From Taudactylus pleione (Eukaryota; Chordata; Amphibia; Anura; Myobatrachidae), in NCBI GenBank assembly GCA_031769625.1, contig JAUIMM010001255.1:1-64000 (forward strand): a stretch of 64,000 bases of DNA, written 5' to 3'. The stretch's first letter is position 1. Each line of letters begins with the position of its first letter. The position numbers and the translations under genes are program-made. The notes below the pieces were generated by a model. That model saw nothing but the letters and a program-made list of their open reading frames with translations, made no database searches and was not told the DNA's origin. Below, piece after piece: positions 36,962 to 50,900 of this stretch.

Positions 36962-39533
36962 TATGCGCTTTTGTTATTTCCATTGCTTTCAATGCATTTT
37001 GGCCTAAAACTTGCATTTGCTGTTTTCTCTTAAACGCAGCATGGGAGAAAAACCATTTCACATCACATTTGTGGGTTTTGGTCTTCAACACATCCAGTGA
37101 AATTTTGAGCTGTCTGTGTTTGCTACAAGAGGAGATAACACAAAGTATGCGCTTTTGTGTTTCCATTGCTTTCAATGCATTTTGGCCTAAAACGTGCATT
37201 TGCTGTTTTCTCTCAAACGCAACATGGGAGAAAAACCATTTCACATCACATTTGTGGGTCTTGGTCTTCAACACATCCAGTGAAATTTTGAGCTGTCTGT
37301 GTTTGCTACAAGAGGAGATATCACAAAGTATGCGCTTTTGTTATTTCCATTGCTTTCAATGCATTTTGGCCTAAAACTTGCATTTGCTGTTTTCTCTTAA
37401 ACGCAGCATGGGAGAAAAACCATTTCACATCACATTTGTGGGTTTTGGTCTTCAACACATCCAGTGAAATTTTGAGCTGTCTGTGTTTGCTACAAGAGGA
37501 GATAACACAAAGTATGCGCTTTTGTGTTTCCATTGCTTTCAATGCATTTTGGCCTAAAACGTGCATTTGCTGTTTTCTCTTAAACACAACATGGGAGAAA
37601 AACCATTTCACATCACATTTGTGGGTCGTGGTCTTCAACACATCCAGTGAAATTTTGAGCTGTCTGTGTTTGCTACAAGAGGAGATATCACAAAGTATGC
37701 GCTTTTGTTATTTCCATTGCTTTCAATGCATTTTGGCCTAAAACTTGCATTTGCTGTTTTCTCTTAAACGCAACATGGGAGAAAAACCATTTCACATCAC
37801 ATTTGTGGGTTTTGGTCTTCAACACATCAAGTGAAATTTTGAGCTGTCTGCGTTTGCTACAAGAGGAGATAACACAAAGTATGCGCTTTTGTTGTTTCCA
37901 TTGCTTTCAATGCATTTTGGCCTAAAACATGCATTTGCTGTTTTCTCTTAAACGCAGCATGGGAGAAAAACCATTTCACATCACATTTGTGGGTCTTGGT
38001 CTTCAACACATCCAGTGAAATTTTGAGCTGTCTGTGTTTGCTACAAGAGGAGATATCACAAAGTATGCGCTTTTGTTGTTTTCATTGCTTTCAATGCATT
38101 TTGGCCTAAAACGTGCATTTGCTGTTTTCTCTTAAACGCAACATGGGAGAAAAACCATTTCACATCACATTTGTGGGTCTTGGTCTTCAACACATCCAGT
38201 GAAATTTTGAGCTGTCTGTGTTTGCTACAAGAGGAGATATCAGAAAGTATGCGCTTTTGTTATTTCCATTGCTTTCAATGCATTTTGGCCTAAAACGTGC
38301 ATTTGCTGTTTTCTCTTAAACGCAACATGGGAGAAAAACCATTTCACATCACATTTGTGGGTTTTGGTCTTCAACACATCCAGTGAAATTTTGAGCTGTC
38401 TGTGTTTGCTACAAGAGGAGATATCACAAAGTATGCGCTTTTGTTGTTTCCATTGCTTTCAATGCATTTTGGCCTAAAACGTGCATTTGCTGTTTTCTCT
38501 TAAACACAATATGGGAGAAAAACCATTTCACATCACATTTGTGGGTCTTGGTCTTCAACACATCCAGTGAAATTTTGAGCTGTCTGTGTTTGCTACAAGA
38601 GGAGATATCACAAAGTATGCGCTTTTGTTGTTTTCATTGCTTTCAATGCATTTTGGCCTAAAACGAGCATTTGCTGTTTTCTCTTAAACGCAACATGGGA
38701 GAAAAACCATTTCACATCACATTTGTGGGTCTTGGTCTTCAACACATCCAGTGAAATTTTGAGCTGTCTGTGTTTGCTACAAGAGTAGATAACACAAAGT
38801 ATGCGCTTTTGTGTTTCCATTGCTTTCAATGCATTTTGGCCTAAAACGTGCATTTGCTGTTTTCTCTTAAACGCAACATGGGAGAAAAACCATTTCACAT
38901 CACATTTGTGGGTCTTGGTCTTCAACACATCCAGTGAAATTTTGAGCTGTCTGTGTTTGCTACTAGAGGAGATATCACAAAGTATGCGCTTTTGTTGTTT
39001 TCATTGCTTTCAATGCATTTTGGCCTAAAACGAGCATTTGCTGTTTTCTCTTAAACGCAACATGGGAGAAAAACCATTTCACATCACATTTGTGGGTCTT
39101 GGTCTTCAACACATCCAGTGAAATTTTGAGCTGTCTGTGTTTGCTACAAGAGGAGATATCACAAAGTATGCGCTTTTGTTATTTCCATTGCTTTCAATGC
39201 ATTTTGGCCTAAAACTTGCATTTGCTGTTTTCTCTTAAACGCAACATGGGAGAAAAACCATTTCACATCACATTTGTGGGTTTTGGTCTTCAACACATCC
39301 AGTGAAATTTTGAGCTGTCTGTGTTTGCTACAAGAGGAGATAACACAAAGTATGCGCTTTGGTGTTTCCATTGCTTTCAATGCATTTTGGCCTAAAACGT
39401 GCATTTGCTGTTTTCTCTTAAATGCAACATGGGAGAAAAACCATTTCACATCACATTTGTGGGTCTTGGTCTTCAACACATCCAGTGAAATTTTGAGCTG
39501 TCTGTGTTTGCTACAAGAGGAGATATCAGAAAG
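36962..39533 (+). repeat. 13-monomer unit, copy 2 (partial) switching to another block
   Basis: 36962-38431 matches 34572-36041 (8 monomers, 1470 bp), including the private GGGTCGTGG. At 38432 the order switches to B(AACACAATATG), A(GAGTAGATAAC), D, A, C and D(GCTTTGGTG), the order seen at 29425-30527. The switch falls on a monomer boundary and is a block junction. Confidence 0.88.
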
Positions 39534-42474
39534 TATGCGCTTTTGTTATTTCCATTGCTTTCAATGCATTTTGGCCTAAAACGTGCATTTGCTGTTTTCT
39601 CTTAAACGCAACATGGGAGAAAAACCATTTCACATCACATTTGTGGGTCTTGGTCTTCAACACATCCAGTGAAATTTTGAGCTGTCTGTGTTTGCTACAA
39701 GAGGAGATATCAGAAAGTATGCGCTTTTGTTATTTCCATTGCTTTCAATGCATTTTGGCCTAAAACGTGCATTTGCTGTTTTCTCTTAAACGCAACATGG
39801 GAGAAAAACCATTTCACATCACATTTGTGGGTTTTGGTCTTCAACACATCCAGTGAAATTTTGAGCTGTCTGTGTTTGCTACAAGAGGAGATAACACAAA
39901 GTATGCGCTTTTGTTGTTTCCATTGCTTTCAATGCATTTTGGCCTAAAAGGTGCATTTGCTGTTTTCTCTTAAACGCAGCATGGGAGAAAAACCATTTCA
40001 CATCACATTTGTGGGTTTTGGTCTTCAACACATCCAGTGAAATTTTGAGCTGTCTGTGTTTGCTACAAGAGGAGATAACACAAAGTATGCGCTTTTGTGT
40101 TTCCATTGCTTTCAATGCATTTTGGCCTAAAACGTGCATTTGCTGTTTTCTCTCAAACGCAACATGGGAGAAAAACCATTTCACATCACATTTGTGGGTC
40201 TTGGTCTTCAACACATCCAGTGAAATTTTGAGCTGTCTGTGTTTGCTACAAGAGGAGATATCACAAAGTATGCACTTTTGTAATTTCCATTGCTTTCAAT
40301 GCATTTTGGCCTAAAACTTGCATTTGCTGTTTTCTCTTAAATGCAACATGGGAGAAAAACCATTTCACATCACATTTGTGGGTCTTGGTCTTCAACACAT
40401 CCAGTGAAATTTTGAGCTGTCTGTGTTTGCTACAAGAGGAGATAACACAAAGTATGCGCTTTTGTTGTTTCCATTGCTTTCAATGCATTTTGGCCTAAAA
40501 GGTGCATTTGCTGTTTTCTCTTATACGCAACATGGGAGAAAAACCATTTCACATCACATTTGTGGGTCTTGGTCTTCAACACATCCAGTGAAATTTTGAG
40601 CTGTCTGTGTTTGCTACAAGAGGAGATATCACAAAGTATGCGCTTTTGTTATTTCCATTGCTTTCAATGCATTTTGGCCTAAAACTTGCATTTGCTGTTT
40701 TCTCTTAAACGCAGCATGGGAGAAAAACCATTTCACATCACATTTGTGGGTTTTGGTCTTCACCACATCCAGTGAAATTTTGAGCTGTCTGTGTTTGCTA
40801 CAAGAGGAGATAACACAAAGTATGCGCTTTTGTGTTTCCATTGCTTTCAATGCATTTTGGCCTAAAACGTGCATTTGCTGTTTTCTCTTAAACACAACAT
40901 GGGAGAAAAACCATTTCACATCACATTTGTGGGTCTTGGTCTTCAACACATCCAGTGAAATTTTGAGCTGTCTGTGTTTGCTACAAGAGGAGATATCACA
41001 AAGTATGCGCTTTTGTTATTTCCATTGCTTTCAATGCATTTTGGCCTAAAACTTGCATTTGCTGTTTTCTCTTAAACGCAACATGGGAGAAAAACCATTT
41101 CACATCACATTTGTGGGTTTTGGTCTTCAACACATCAAGTGAAATTTTGAGCTGTCTGCGTTTGCTACAAGAGGAGATAACACAAAGTATGCGCTTTTGT
41201 TGTTTCCATTGCTTTCAATGCATTTTGGCCTAAAACATGCATTTGCTGTTTTCTCTTAAACGCAGCATGGGAGAAAAACCATTTCACATCACATTTGTGG
41301 GTCTTGGTCTTCAACACATCCAGTGAAATTTTGAGCTGTCTGTGTTTGCTACAAGAGGAGATATCACAAAGTATGCGCTTTTGTTGTTTTCATTGCTTTC
41401 AATGCATTTTGGCCTAAAACGTGCATTTGCTGTTTTCTCTTAAACGCAACATGGGAGAAAAACCATTTCACATCACATTTGTGGGTCTTGGTCTTCAACA
41501 CATCCAGTGAAATTTTGAGCTGTCTGTGTTTGCTACAAGAGGAGATATCAGAAAGTATGCGCTTTTGTTATTTCCATTGCTTTCAATGCATTTTGGCCTA
41601 AAACGTGCATTTGCTGTTTTCTCTTAAACGCAACATGGGAGAAAAACCATTTCACATCACATTTGTGGGTTTTGGTCTTCAACACATCCAGTGAAATTTT
41701 GAGCTGTCTGTGTTTGCTACAAGAGGAGATATCACAAAGTATGCGCTTTTGTTGTTTCCATTGCTTTCAATGCATTTTGGCCTAAAACGTGCATTTGCTG
41801 TTTTCTCTTAAACACAATATGGGAGAAAAACCATTTCACATCACATTTGTGGGTCTTGGTCTTCAACACATCCAGTGAAATTTTGAGCTGTCTGTGTTTG
41901 CTACAAGAGGAGATATCACAAAGTATGCGCTTTTGTTGTTTTCATTGCTTTCAATGCATTTTGGCCTAAATCGAGCATTTGCTGTTTTCTCTTAAACGCA
42001 ACATGGGAGAAAAACCATTTCACATCACATTTGTGGGTCTTGGTCTTCAACACATCCAGTGAAATTTTGAGCTGTCTGTGTTTGCTACAAGAGTAGATAA
42101 CACAAAGTATGCGCTTTTGTGTTTCCATTGCTTTCAATGCATTTTGGCCTAAAACGTGCATTTGCTGTTTTCTCTTAAACGCAACATGGGAGAAAAACCA
42201 TTTCACATCACATTTGTGGGTCTTGGTCTTCAACACATCCAGTGAAATTTTGAGCTGTCTGTGTTTGCTACTAGAGGAGATATCACAAAGTATGCGCTTT
42301 TGTTGTTTTCATTGCTTTCAATGCATTTTGGCCTAAAACGAGCATTTGCTGTTTTCTCTTAAACGCAACATGGGAGAAAAACCATTTCACATCACATTTG
42401 TGGGTCTTGGTCTTCAACACATCCAGTGAAATTTTGAGCTGTCTGTGTTTGCTACAAGAGGAGATATCACAAAG
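39534..42474 (+). repeat. Copy of 37329-39533 at 3308-bp offset, with short prefix
   Basis: 37329-39533 (12 monomers) recurs at 40637-42841. The second copy has GGGTCTTGG instead of GGGTCGTGG, and private changes CACCACATC near 40760 and AAATCGAGC near 41970. The prefix 39534-40636 holds two GATATCAG-preceded C units, two B(GGTGC) units, a D(TCAAACGC), and a C with TTTTGTAATTTCC near 40276. Confidence 0.86.
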
Positions 42475-45400
42475 TATGCGCTTTTGTTATTTCCATTGCT
42501 TTCAATGCATTTTGGCCTAAAACTTGCATTTGCTGTTTTCTCTTAAACGCAACATGGGAGAAAAACCATTTCACATCACATTTGTGGGTTTTGGTCTTCA
42601 ACACATCCAGTGAAATTTTGAGCTGTCTGTGTTTGCTACAAGAGGAGATAACACAAAGTATGCGCTTTGGTGTTTCCATTGCTTTCAATGCATTTTGGCC
42701 TAAAACGTGCATTTGCTGTTTTCTCTTAAATGCAACATGGGAGAAAAACCATTTCACATCACATTTGTGGGTCTTGGTCTTCAACACATCCAGTGAAATT
42801 TTGAGCTGTCTGTGTTTGCTACAAGAGGAGATATCACAAAGTATGCGCTTTTGTTGATTTCATTGCTTTCAATGCATTTTGGCCTAAAACGAGCATTTGC
42901 TGTTTTCTCTTAAACGCAGCATGGGAGAAAAACCATTTCACATCACATTTGTGGGTCTTGGTCTTCAACACATCCAGTGAAATTTTGAGCTGTCTGTGTT
43001 TGCTACAAGAGGAGATATCACAAAGTATGCGCTTTTGTTGTTTTCATTGCTTTCAATGCATTTTGGCCTAAAACATGCATTTGCTGTTTTCTCTTAAACG
43101 CAACATGGGAGAAAAACCATTTCACATCACATTTGTGGGTCTTGGTCTTCAACACATCCAGTGAAATTTTGAGCTGTGTGTGTTTGCTACAAGAGGAGAT
43201 ATCACAAAGTATGCGCTTTTTTTGTTTCCATTGCTTTCAATGCATTTTGGCCTAAAACGTGCATTTGCTGTTTTCTCTTAAACACAACATGGGAGAAAAA
43301 CCATTTCACATCACATTTGTGAGTCTTGGTCTTCAACACATCCAGTGAAATTTTGAGCTGTCTGTGTTTGCTACAAGAGGAGATATCACAAAGTATGCGC
43401 TTTTGTTATTTCCATTGCTTTCAATGCATTTTGGCCTAAAACTTGCATTTGCTGTTTTCTCTTAAACGCAACATGGGAGAAAAACCATTTCACATCACAT
43501 TTGTGGGTTTTGGTCTTCAACACATCAAGTGAAATTTTGAGCTGTCTGCGTTTGCTACAAGAGGAGATAACACAAAGTATGCGCTTTTGTTGTTTCCATT
43601 GCTTTCAATGCATTTTGGCCTAAAACGTGCATTTGCTGTTTTCTCTTAAACGCAGCATGGGAGAAAAACCATTTCACATCACATTTGTGGGTCTTGGTCT
43701 TCAACACATCCAGTGAAATTTTGAGCTGTCTGTGTTTGCTACAAGAGGAGATATCACAAAGTATGCGCTTTTGTTGTTTTCATTGCTTTCAATGCATTTT
43801 GGCCTAAAACATGCATTTGCTATTTTCTCTTAAACGCAACATGGGAGAAAAAACATTTCACATCACATTTGTGGGTCTTGGTCTTCAACACATCCAGTGA
43901 AATTTTGAGCTGTCTGTGTTTGCTACTAGAGGAGATATCACAAAGTATGCGCTTTTGTTGTTTTCATTGCTTTCAATGCATTTTGGCCTAAAACGAGCAT
44001 TTGCTGTTTTCTCTTAAACGCAACATGGGAGAAAAACCATTTCACATCACATTTGTGGGTCTTGGTCTTCAACACATCCAGTGAAATTTTGAGCTGTCTG
44101 TGTTTGCTACAAGAGGAGATATCACAAAGTATGCGCTTTTGTTGTTTTCATTGCTTTCAATGCATTTTGGCCTAAAACGTGCATTTGCTGTTTTCTCTTA
44201 AACGCAACATGGGAGAAAAACCATTTCACATCACATTTGTGGGTCTTGGTCTTCAACACATCCAGTGAAATTTTGAGCTGTCTGTGTTTGCTACAAGAGG
44301 AGATATCACAAAGTATGCGCTTTTGTTGATTTCATTGCTTTCAATGCATTTTGGCCTAAAACGAGCATTTGCTGTTTTCTCTTAAACGCAACATGGGAGA
44401 AAAACCATTTCACATCACATTTGTGGGTCTTGGTCTTCAACACATCCAGTGAAATTTTGAGCTGTCTGTGTTTGCTACAAGAGGAGATATCACAAAGTAT
44501 GCGCTTTTGTTGTTTTCATTGCTTTCAATGCATTTTGGCCTAAAACGTGCATTTGCTGTTTTCTCTTAAACGCAACATGGGAGAAAAACCATTTCACATC
44601 ACATTTGTGGGTCTTGGTCTTCAACACATCCAGTGAAATTTTGAGCTGTCTGTGTTTGCTACAAGAGGAGATATCACAAAGTATGCACTTTTGTTGTTTC
44701 CATTGCTTTCAATGCATTTTGGCCTAAAACGTGCATTTGCTGTTTTCTCTTAAACACAACATGGGAGAAAAACCATTTCACATCACATTTGTGGGTCTTG
44801 GTCTTCAACACATCCAGTGAAATTTTGAGCTGTCTGTGTTTGCTACAAGAGGAGATATCACAAAGTATGCGCTTTTGTTGTTTTCATTGCTTTCAATGTA
44901 TTTTGGCCTAAAACGAGCATTTGCTGTTTTCTCTTAAACGCAACATGGGAGAAAAACCATTTCACATCACATTTGTGGGTCTTGGTCTTCAACACATCCA
45001 GTGAAATTTTGAGCTGTCTGTGTTTGCTACAAGAGGAGATAACACAAAGTATGCGCTTTTGTGTTTCCATTGCTTTCAATGCATTTTGGCCTAAAACGTG
45101 CATTTGCTGTTTTCTCTTAAACGCAACATGGGAGAAAAACCATTTCACATCACATTTGTGGGTCTTGGTCTTCAACACATCCAGTGAAATTTTGAGCTGT
45201 CTGTGTTTGCTACAAGAGGAGATATCACAAAGTATGCGCTTTTGTTATTTCCATTGCTTTCAATGCATTTTGGCCTAAAACTTGCATTTGCTGTTTTCTC
45301 TTAAACGCAGCATGGGAGAAAAACCATTTCACATCACATTTGTGGGTTTTGGTCTTCAACACATCCAGTGAAATTTTGAGCTGTCTGCGTTTGCTACAAG

Positions 45401-47991
45401 AGGAGATATCACAAAGTATGCGCTTTTGTTGATTTCATTGCTTTCAATGCATTTTGGCCTAAAACGAGCATTTGCTGTTTTCTCTTAAACGCAACATGGG
45501 AGAAAAACCATTTCACATCACATTTGTGGGTCTTGGTCTTCAACACATCCAGTGAAATTTTGAGCTGTCTGTGTTTGCTACAAGAGGAGATATCACAAAG
45601 TATGCGCTTTTGTTGTTTTCATTGCTTTCAATGCATTTTGGCCTAAAACGTGCATTTGCTGTTTTCTCTTAAACGCAACATGGGAGAAAAACCATTTCAC
45701 ATCACATTTGTGGGTCTTGGTCTTCAACACATCCAGTGAAATTTTGAGCTGTCTGTGTTTGCTACAAGAGGAGATATCACAAAGTATGCGCTTTTGTTGT
45801 TTCCATTGCTTTCAATGCATTTTGGCCTAAAACGTGCATTTGCTGTTTTCTCTTAAACACAATATGGGAGAAAAACCATTTCACATCACATTTGTGGGTC
45901 TTGGTCTTCAACACATCCAGTGAAATTTTGAGCTGTCTGTGTTTGCTACAAGAGGAGATATCACAAAGTATGCGCTTTTGTTGTTTTCATTGCTTTCAAT
46001 GCATTTTGGCCTAAAACGAGCATTTGCTGTTTTCTCTTAAACGCAACATGGGAGAAAAACCATTTCACATCACATTTGTGGGTCTTGGTCTTCAACACAT
46101 CCAGTGAAATTTTGAGCTGTCTGTGTTTGCTACAAGAGGAGATATCACAAAGTATGCGCTTTTGTTATTTCCATTGCTTTCAATGCATTTTGGCCTAAAA
46201 CTTGCATTTGCTGTTTTCTCTTAAACGCAACATGGGAGAAAAACCATTTCACATCACATTTGTGGGTTTTGGTCTTCAACACATCCAGTGAAATTTTGAG
46301 CTGTCTGTGTTTGCTACAAGAGGAGATAACACAAAGTATGCGCTTTGGTGTTTCCATTGCTTTCAATGCATTTTGGCCTAAAACGTGCATTTGCTGTTTT
46401 CTCTTAAATGCAACATGGGGGAAAAACCATTTCACATCACATTTGTGGGTCTTGGTCTTCAACACATCCAGTGAAATTTTGAGCTGTCTGTGTTTGCTAC
46501 AAGAGGAGATATCACAAAGTATGCGCTTTTGTTGATTTCATTGCTTTCAATGCATTTTGGCCTAAAACGAGCATTTGCTGTTTTCTCTTAAACGCAGCAT
46601 GGGAGAAAAACCATTTCACATCACATTTGTGGGTCTTGGTCTTCAACACATCCAGTGAAATTTTGAGCTGTCTGTGTTTGCTACAAGAGGAGATATCACA
46701 AAGTATGCGCTTTTGTTGTTTTCATTGCTTTCAATGCATTTTGGCCTAAAACATGCATTTGCTGTTTTCTCTTAAACGCAACATGGGAGAAAAACCATTT
46801 CACATCACATTTGTGGGTCTTGGTCTTCAACACATCCAGTGAAATTTTGAGCTGTCTGTGTTTGCTACAAGAGGAGATATCACAAAGTATGCGCTTTTTT
46901 TGTTTCCATTGCTTTCAATGCATTTTGGCCTAAAACGTGCATTTGCTGTTTTCTCTTAAACACAACATGGGAGAAAAACCATTTCACATCACATTTGTGG
47001 GTCTTCGTCTTCAACACATCCAGTGAAATTTTGAGCTGTCTGTGTTTGCTACAAGAGGAGATATCACAAAGTATGCGCTTTTGTTATTTCCATTGCTTTC
47101 AATGCATTTTGGCCTAAAACTTGCATTTGCTGTTTTCTCTTAAACGCAACATGGGAGAAAAACCATTTCACATCACATTTGTGGGTTTTGGTCTTCAACA
47201 CATCAAGTGAAATTTTGAGCTGTCTGCGTTTGCTACAAGAGGAGATAACACAAAGTATGCGCTTTTGTTGTTTCCATTGCTTTCAATGCATTTTGGCCTA
47301 AAACATGCATTTGCTGTTTTCTCTTAAACGCAACATGGGAGAAAAACCATTTCACATCACATTTGTGGGTCTTGGTCTTCAACACATCCAGTGAAATTTT
47401 GAGCTGTCTGTGTTTGCTACAAGAGGAGATATCACAAAGTATGCGCTTTTGTTGTTTTCATTGCTTTCAATGCATTTTGGCCTAAAACGTGCATTTGCTG
47501 TTTTCTCTTAAACGCAACATGGGAGAAAAACCATTTCACATCACATTTGTGGGTCTTGGTCTTCAACACATCCAGTGAAATTTTGAGCTGTCTGTGTTTG
47601 CTACAAGAGGAGATATCAGAAAGTATGCGCTTTTGTTATTTCCATTGCTTTCAATGCATTTTGGCCTAAAACGTGCATTTGCTGTTTTCTCTTAAACGCA
47701 ACATGGGAGAAAAACCATTTCACATCACATTTGTGGGTTTTGGTCTTCAACACATCCAGTGAAATTTTGAGCTGTCTGTGTTTGCTACAAGAGGAGATAA
47801 CACAAAGTATGCGCTTTTGTTGTTTCCATTGCTTTCAATGCATTTTGGCCTAAAAGGTGCATTTGCTGTTTTCTCTTATACGCAACATGGGAGAAAAACC
47901 ATTTCACATCACATTTGTGGGTCTTGGTCTTCAACACATCCAGTGAAATTTTGAGCTGTCTGTGTTTGCTACAAGAGGAGATATCACAAAG
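42475..47991 (+). repeat. Mosaic block from the 26-29 kb and 31.6-34 kb types
   Basis: 42475-45232 follows the order of 25931-28872, minus the counterpart of 27586-27769 (one class E monomer). 45233-47255 follows 31630-34203 minus 32550-32732 and one neighbouring A unit (367 bp). The monomer at 45969 has the cGAGC of both neighbours but the GATATCAC ending of the second, so it is a hybrid left by the deletion. Shared private markers are GTGAGTCTT, TGCTATTTTC, AAAAAACATTT, GCTTTTTTTG and CATGGGGGAA. Confidence 0.86.
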
Positions 47992-50900
47992 TATGCGCTT
48001 TTGTTATTTCCATTGCTTTCAATGCATTTTGGCCTAAAACTTGCATTTGCTGTTTTCTCTTAAACGCAGCATGGGAGAAAAACCATTTCACATCACATTT
48101 GTGGGTTTTGGTCTTCAACACATCCAGTGAAATTTTGAGCTGTCTGTGTTTGCTACAAGAGGAGATAACACAAAGTATGCGCTTTTGTGTTTCCATTGCT
48201 TTCAATGCATTTTGGCCTAAAACGTGCATTTGCTGTTTTCTCTCAAACGCAACATGGGAGAAAAACCATTTCACATCACATTTGTGGGTCTTGGTCTTCA
48301 ACACATCCAGTGAAATTTTGAGCTGTCTGTGTTTGCTACAAGAGGAGATATCACAAAGTATGCACTTTTGTTATTTCCATTGCTTTCAATGCATTTTGGC
48401 CTAAAACTTGCATTTGCTGTTTTCTCTTAAATGCAACATGGGAGAAAAACCATTTCACATCACATTTGTGGGTCTTGGTCTTCAACACATCCAGTGAAAT
48501 TTTGAGCTGTCTGTGTTTGCTACAAGAGGAGATAACACAAAGTATGCGCTTTTGTTGTTTCCATTGCTTTCAATGCATTTTGGCCTAAAAGGTGCATTTG
48601 CTGTTTTCTCTTATACGCAACATGGGAGAAAAACCATTTCACATCACATTTGTGGGTCTTGGTCTTCAACACATCCAGTGAAATTTTGAGCTGTCTGTGT
48701 TTGCTACAAGAGGAGATATCACAAAGTATGCGCTTTTGTTATTTCCATTGCTTTCAATGCATTTTGGCCTAAAACTTGCATTTGCTGTTTTCTCTTAAAC
48801 GCAGCATGGGAGAAAAACCATTTCACATCACATTTGTGGGTTTTGGTCTTCAACACATCCAGTGAAATTTTGAGCTGTCTGTGTTTGCTACAAGAGGAGA
48901 TAACACAAAGTATGCGCTTTTGTGTTTCCATTGCTTTCAATGCATTTTGGCCTAAAACGTGCATTTGCTGTTTTCTCTTAAACACAACATGGGAGAAAAA
49001 CCATTTCACATCACATTTGTGGGTCTTGGTCTTCAACACATCCAGTGAAATTTTGAGCTGTCTGTGTTTGCTACAAGAGGAGATATCACAAAGTATGCGC
49101 TTTTGTTATTTCCATTGCTTTCAATGCATTTTGGCCTAAAACTTGCATTTGCTGTTTTCTCTTAAACGCAACATGGGAGAAAAACCATTTCACATCACAT
49201 TTGTGGGTTTTGGTCTTCAACACATCAAGTGAAATTTTGAGCTGTCTGCGTTTGCTACAAGAGGAGATAACACAAAGTATGCGCTTTTGTTGTTTCCATT
49301 GCTTTCAATGCATTTTGGCCTAAAACATGCATTTGCTGTTTTCTCTTAAACGCAGCATGGGAGAAAAACCATTTCACATCACATTTGTGGGTCTTGGTCT
49401 TCAACACATCCAGTGAAATTTTGAGCTGTCTGTGTTTGCTACAAGAGGAGATATCACAAAGTATGCGCTTTTGTTGTTTTCATTGCTTTCAATGCATTTT
49501 GGCCTAAAACGTGCATTTGCTGTTTTCTCTTAAACGCAACATGGGAGAAAAACCATTTCACATCACATTTGTGGGTCTTGGTCTTCAACACATCCAGTGA
49601 AATTTTGAGCTGTCTGTGTTTGCTACAAGAGGAGATATCAGAAAGTATGCGCTTTTGTTATTTCCATTGCTTTCAATGCATTTTGGCCTAAAACGTGCAT
49701 TTGCTGTTTTCTCTTAAACGCAACATGGGAGAAAAACCATTTCACATCACATTTGTGGGTTTTGGTCTTCAACACATCCAGTGAAATTTTGAGCTGTCTG
49801 TGTTTGCTACAAGAGGAGATAACACAAAGTATGCGCTTTTGTTGTTTCCATTGCTTTCAATGCATTTTGGCCTAAAAGGTGCATTTGCTGTTTTCTCTTA
49901 TACGCAACATGGGAGAAAAACCATTTCACATCACATTTGTGGGTCTTGGTCTTCAACACATCCAGTGAAATTTTGAGCTGTCTGTGTTTGCTACAAGAGG
50001 AGATAACACAAAGTATGCGCTTTTGTGTTTCCATTGCTTTCAATGCATTTTGGCCTAAAACGTGCATTTGCTGTTTTCTCTCAAACGCAACATGGGAGAA
50101 AAACCATTTCACATCACATTTGTGGGTCTTGGTCTTCAACACATCCAGTGAAATTTTGAGCTGTCTGTGTTTGCTACAAGAGGAGATATCACAAAGTATG
50201 CACTTTTGTTATTTCCATTGCTTTCAATGCATTTTGGCCTAAAACTTGCATTTGCTGTTTTCTCTTAAATGCAACATGGGAGAAAAACCATTTCACATCA
50301 CATTTGTGGGTCTTGGTCTTCAACACATCCAGTGAAATTTTGAGCTGTCTGTGTTTGCTACAAGAGGAGATAACACAAAGTATGCGCTTTTGTTGTTTCC
50401 ATTGCTTTCAATGCATTTTGGCCTAAAAGGTGCATTTGCTGTTTTCTCTTATACGCAACATGGGAGAAAAACCATTTCACATCACATTTGTGGGTCTTGG
50501 TCTTCAACACATCCAGTGAAATTTTGAGCTGTCTGTGTTTGCTACAAGAGGAGATATCACAAAGTATGCGCTTTTGTTATTTCCATTGCTTTCAATGCAT
50601 TTTGGCCTAAAACTTGCATTTGCTGTTTTCTCTTAAACGCAGCATGGGAGAAAAACCATTTCACATCACATTTGTGGGTTTTGGTCTTCAACACATCCAG
50701 TGAAATTTTGAGCTGTCTGTGTTTGCTACAAGAGGAGATAACACAAAGTATGCGCTTTTGTGTTTCCATTGCTTTCAATGCATTTTGGCCTAAAACGTGC
50801 ATTTGCTGTTTTCTCTCAAACGCAACATGGGAGAAAAACCATTTCACATCACATTTGTGGGTCTTGGTCTTCAACACATCCAGTGAAATTTTGAGCTGTC

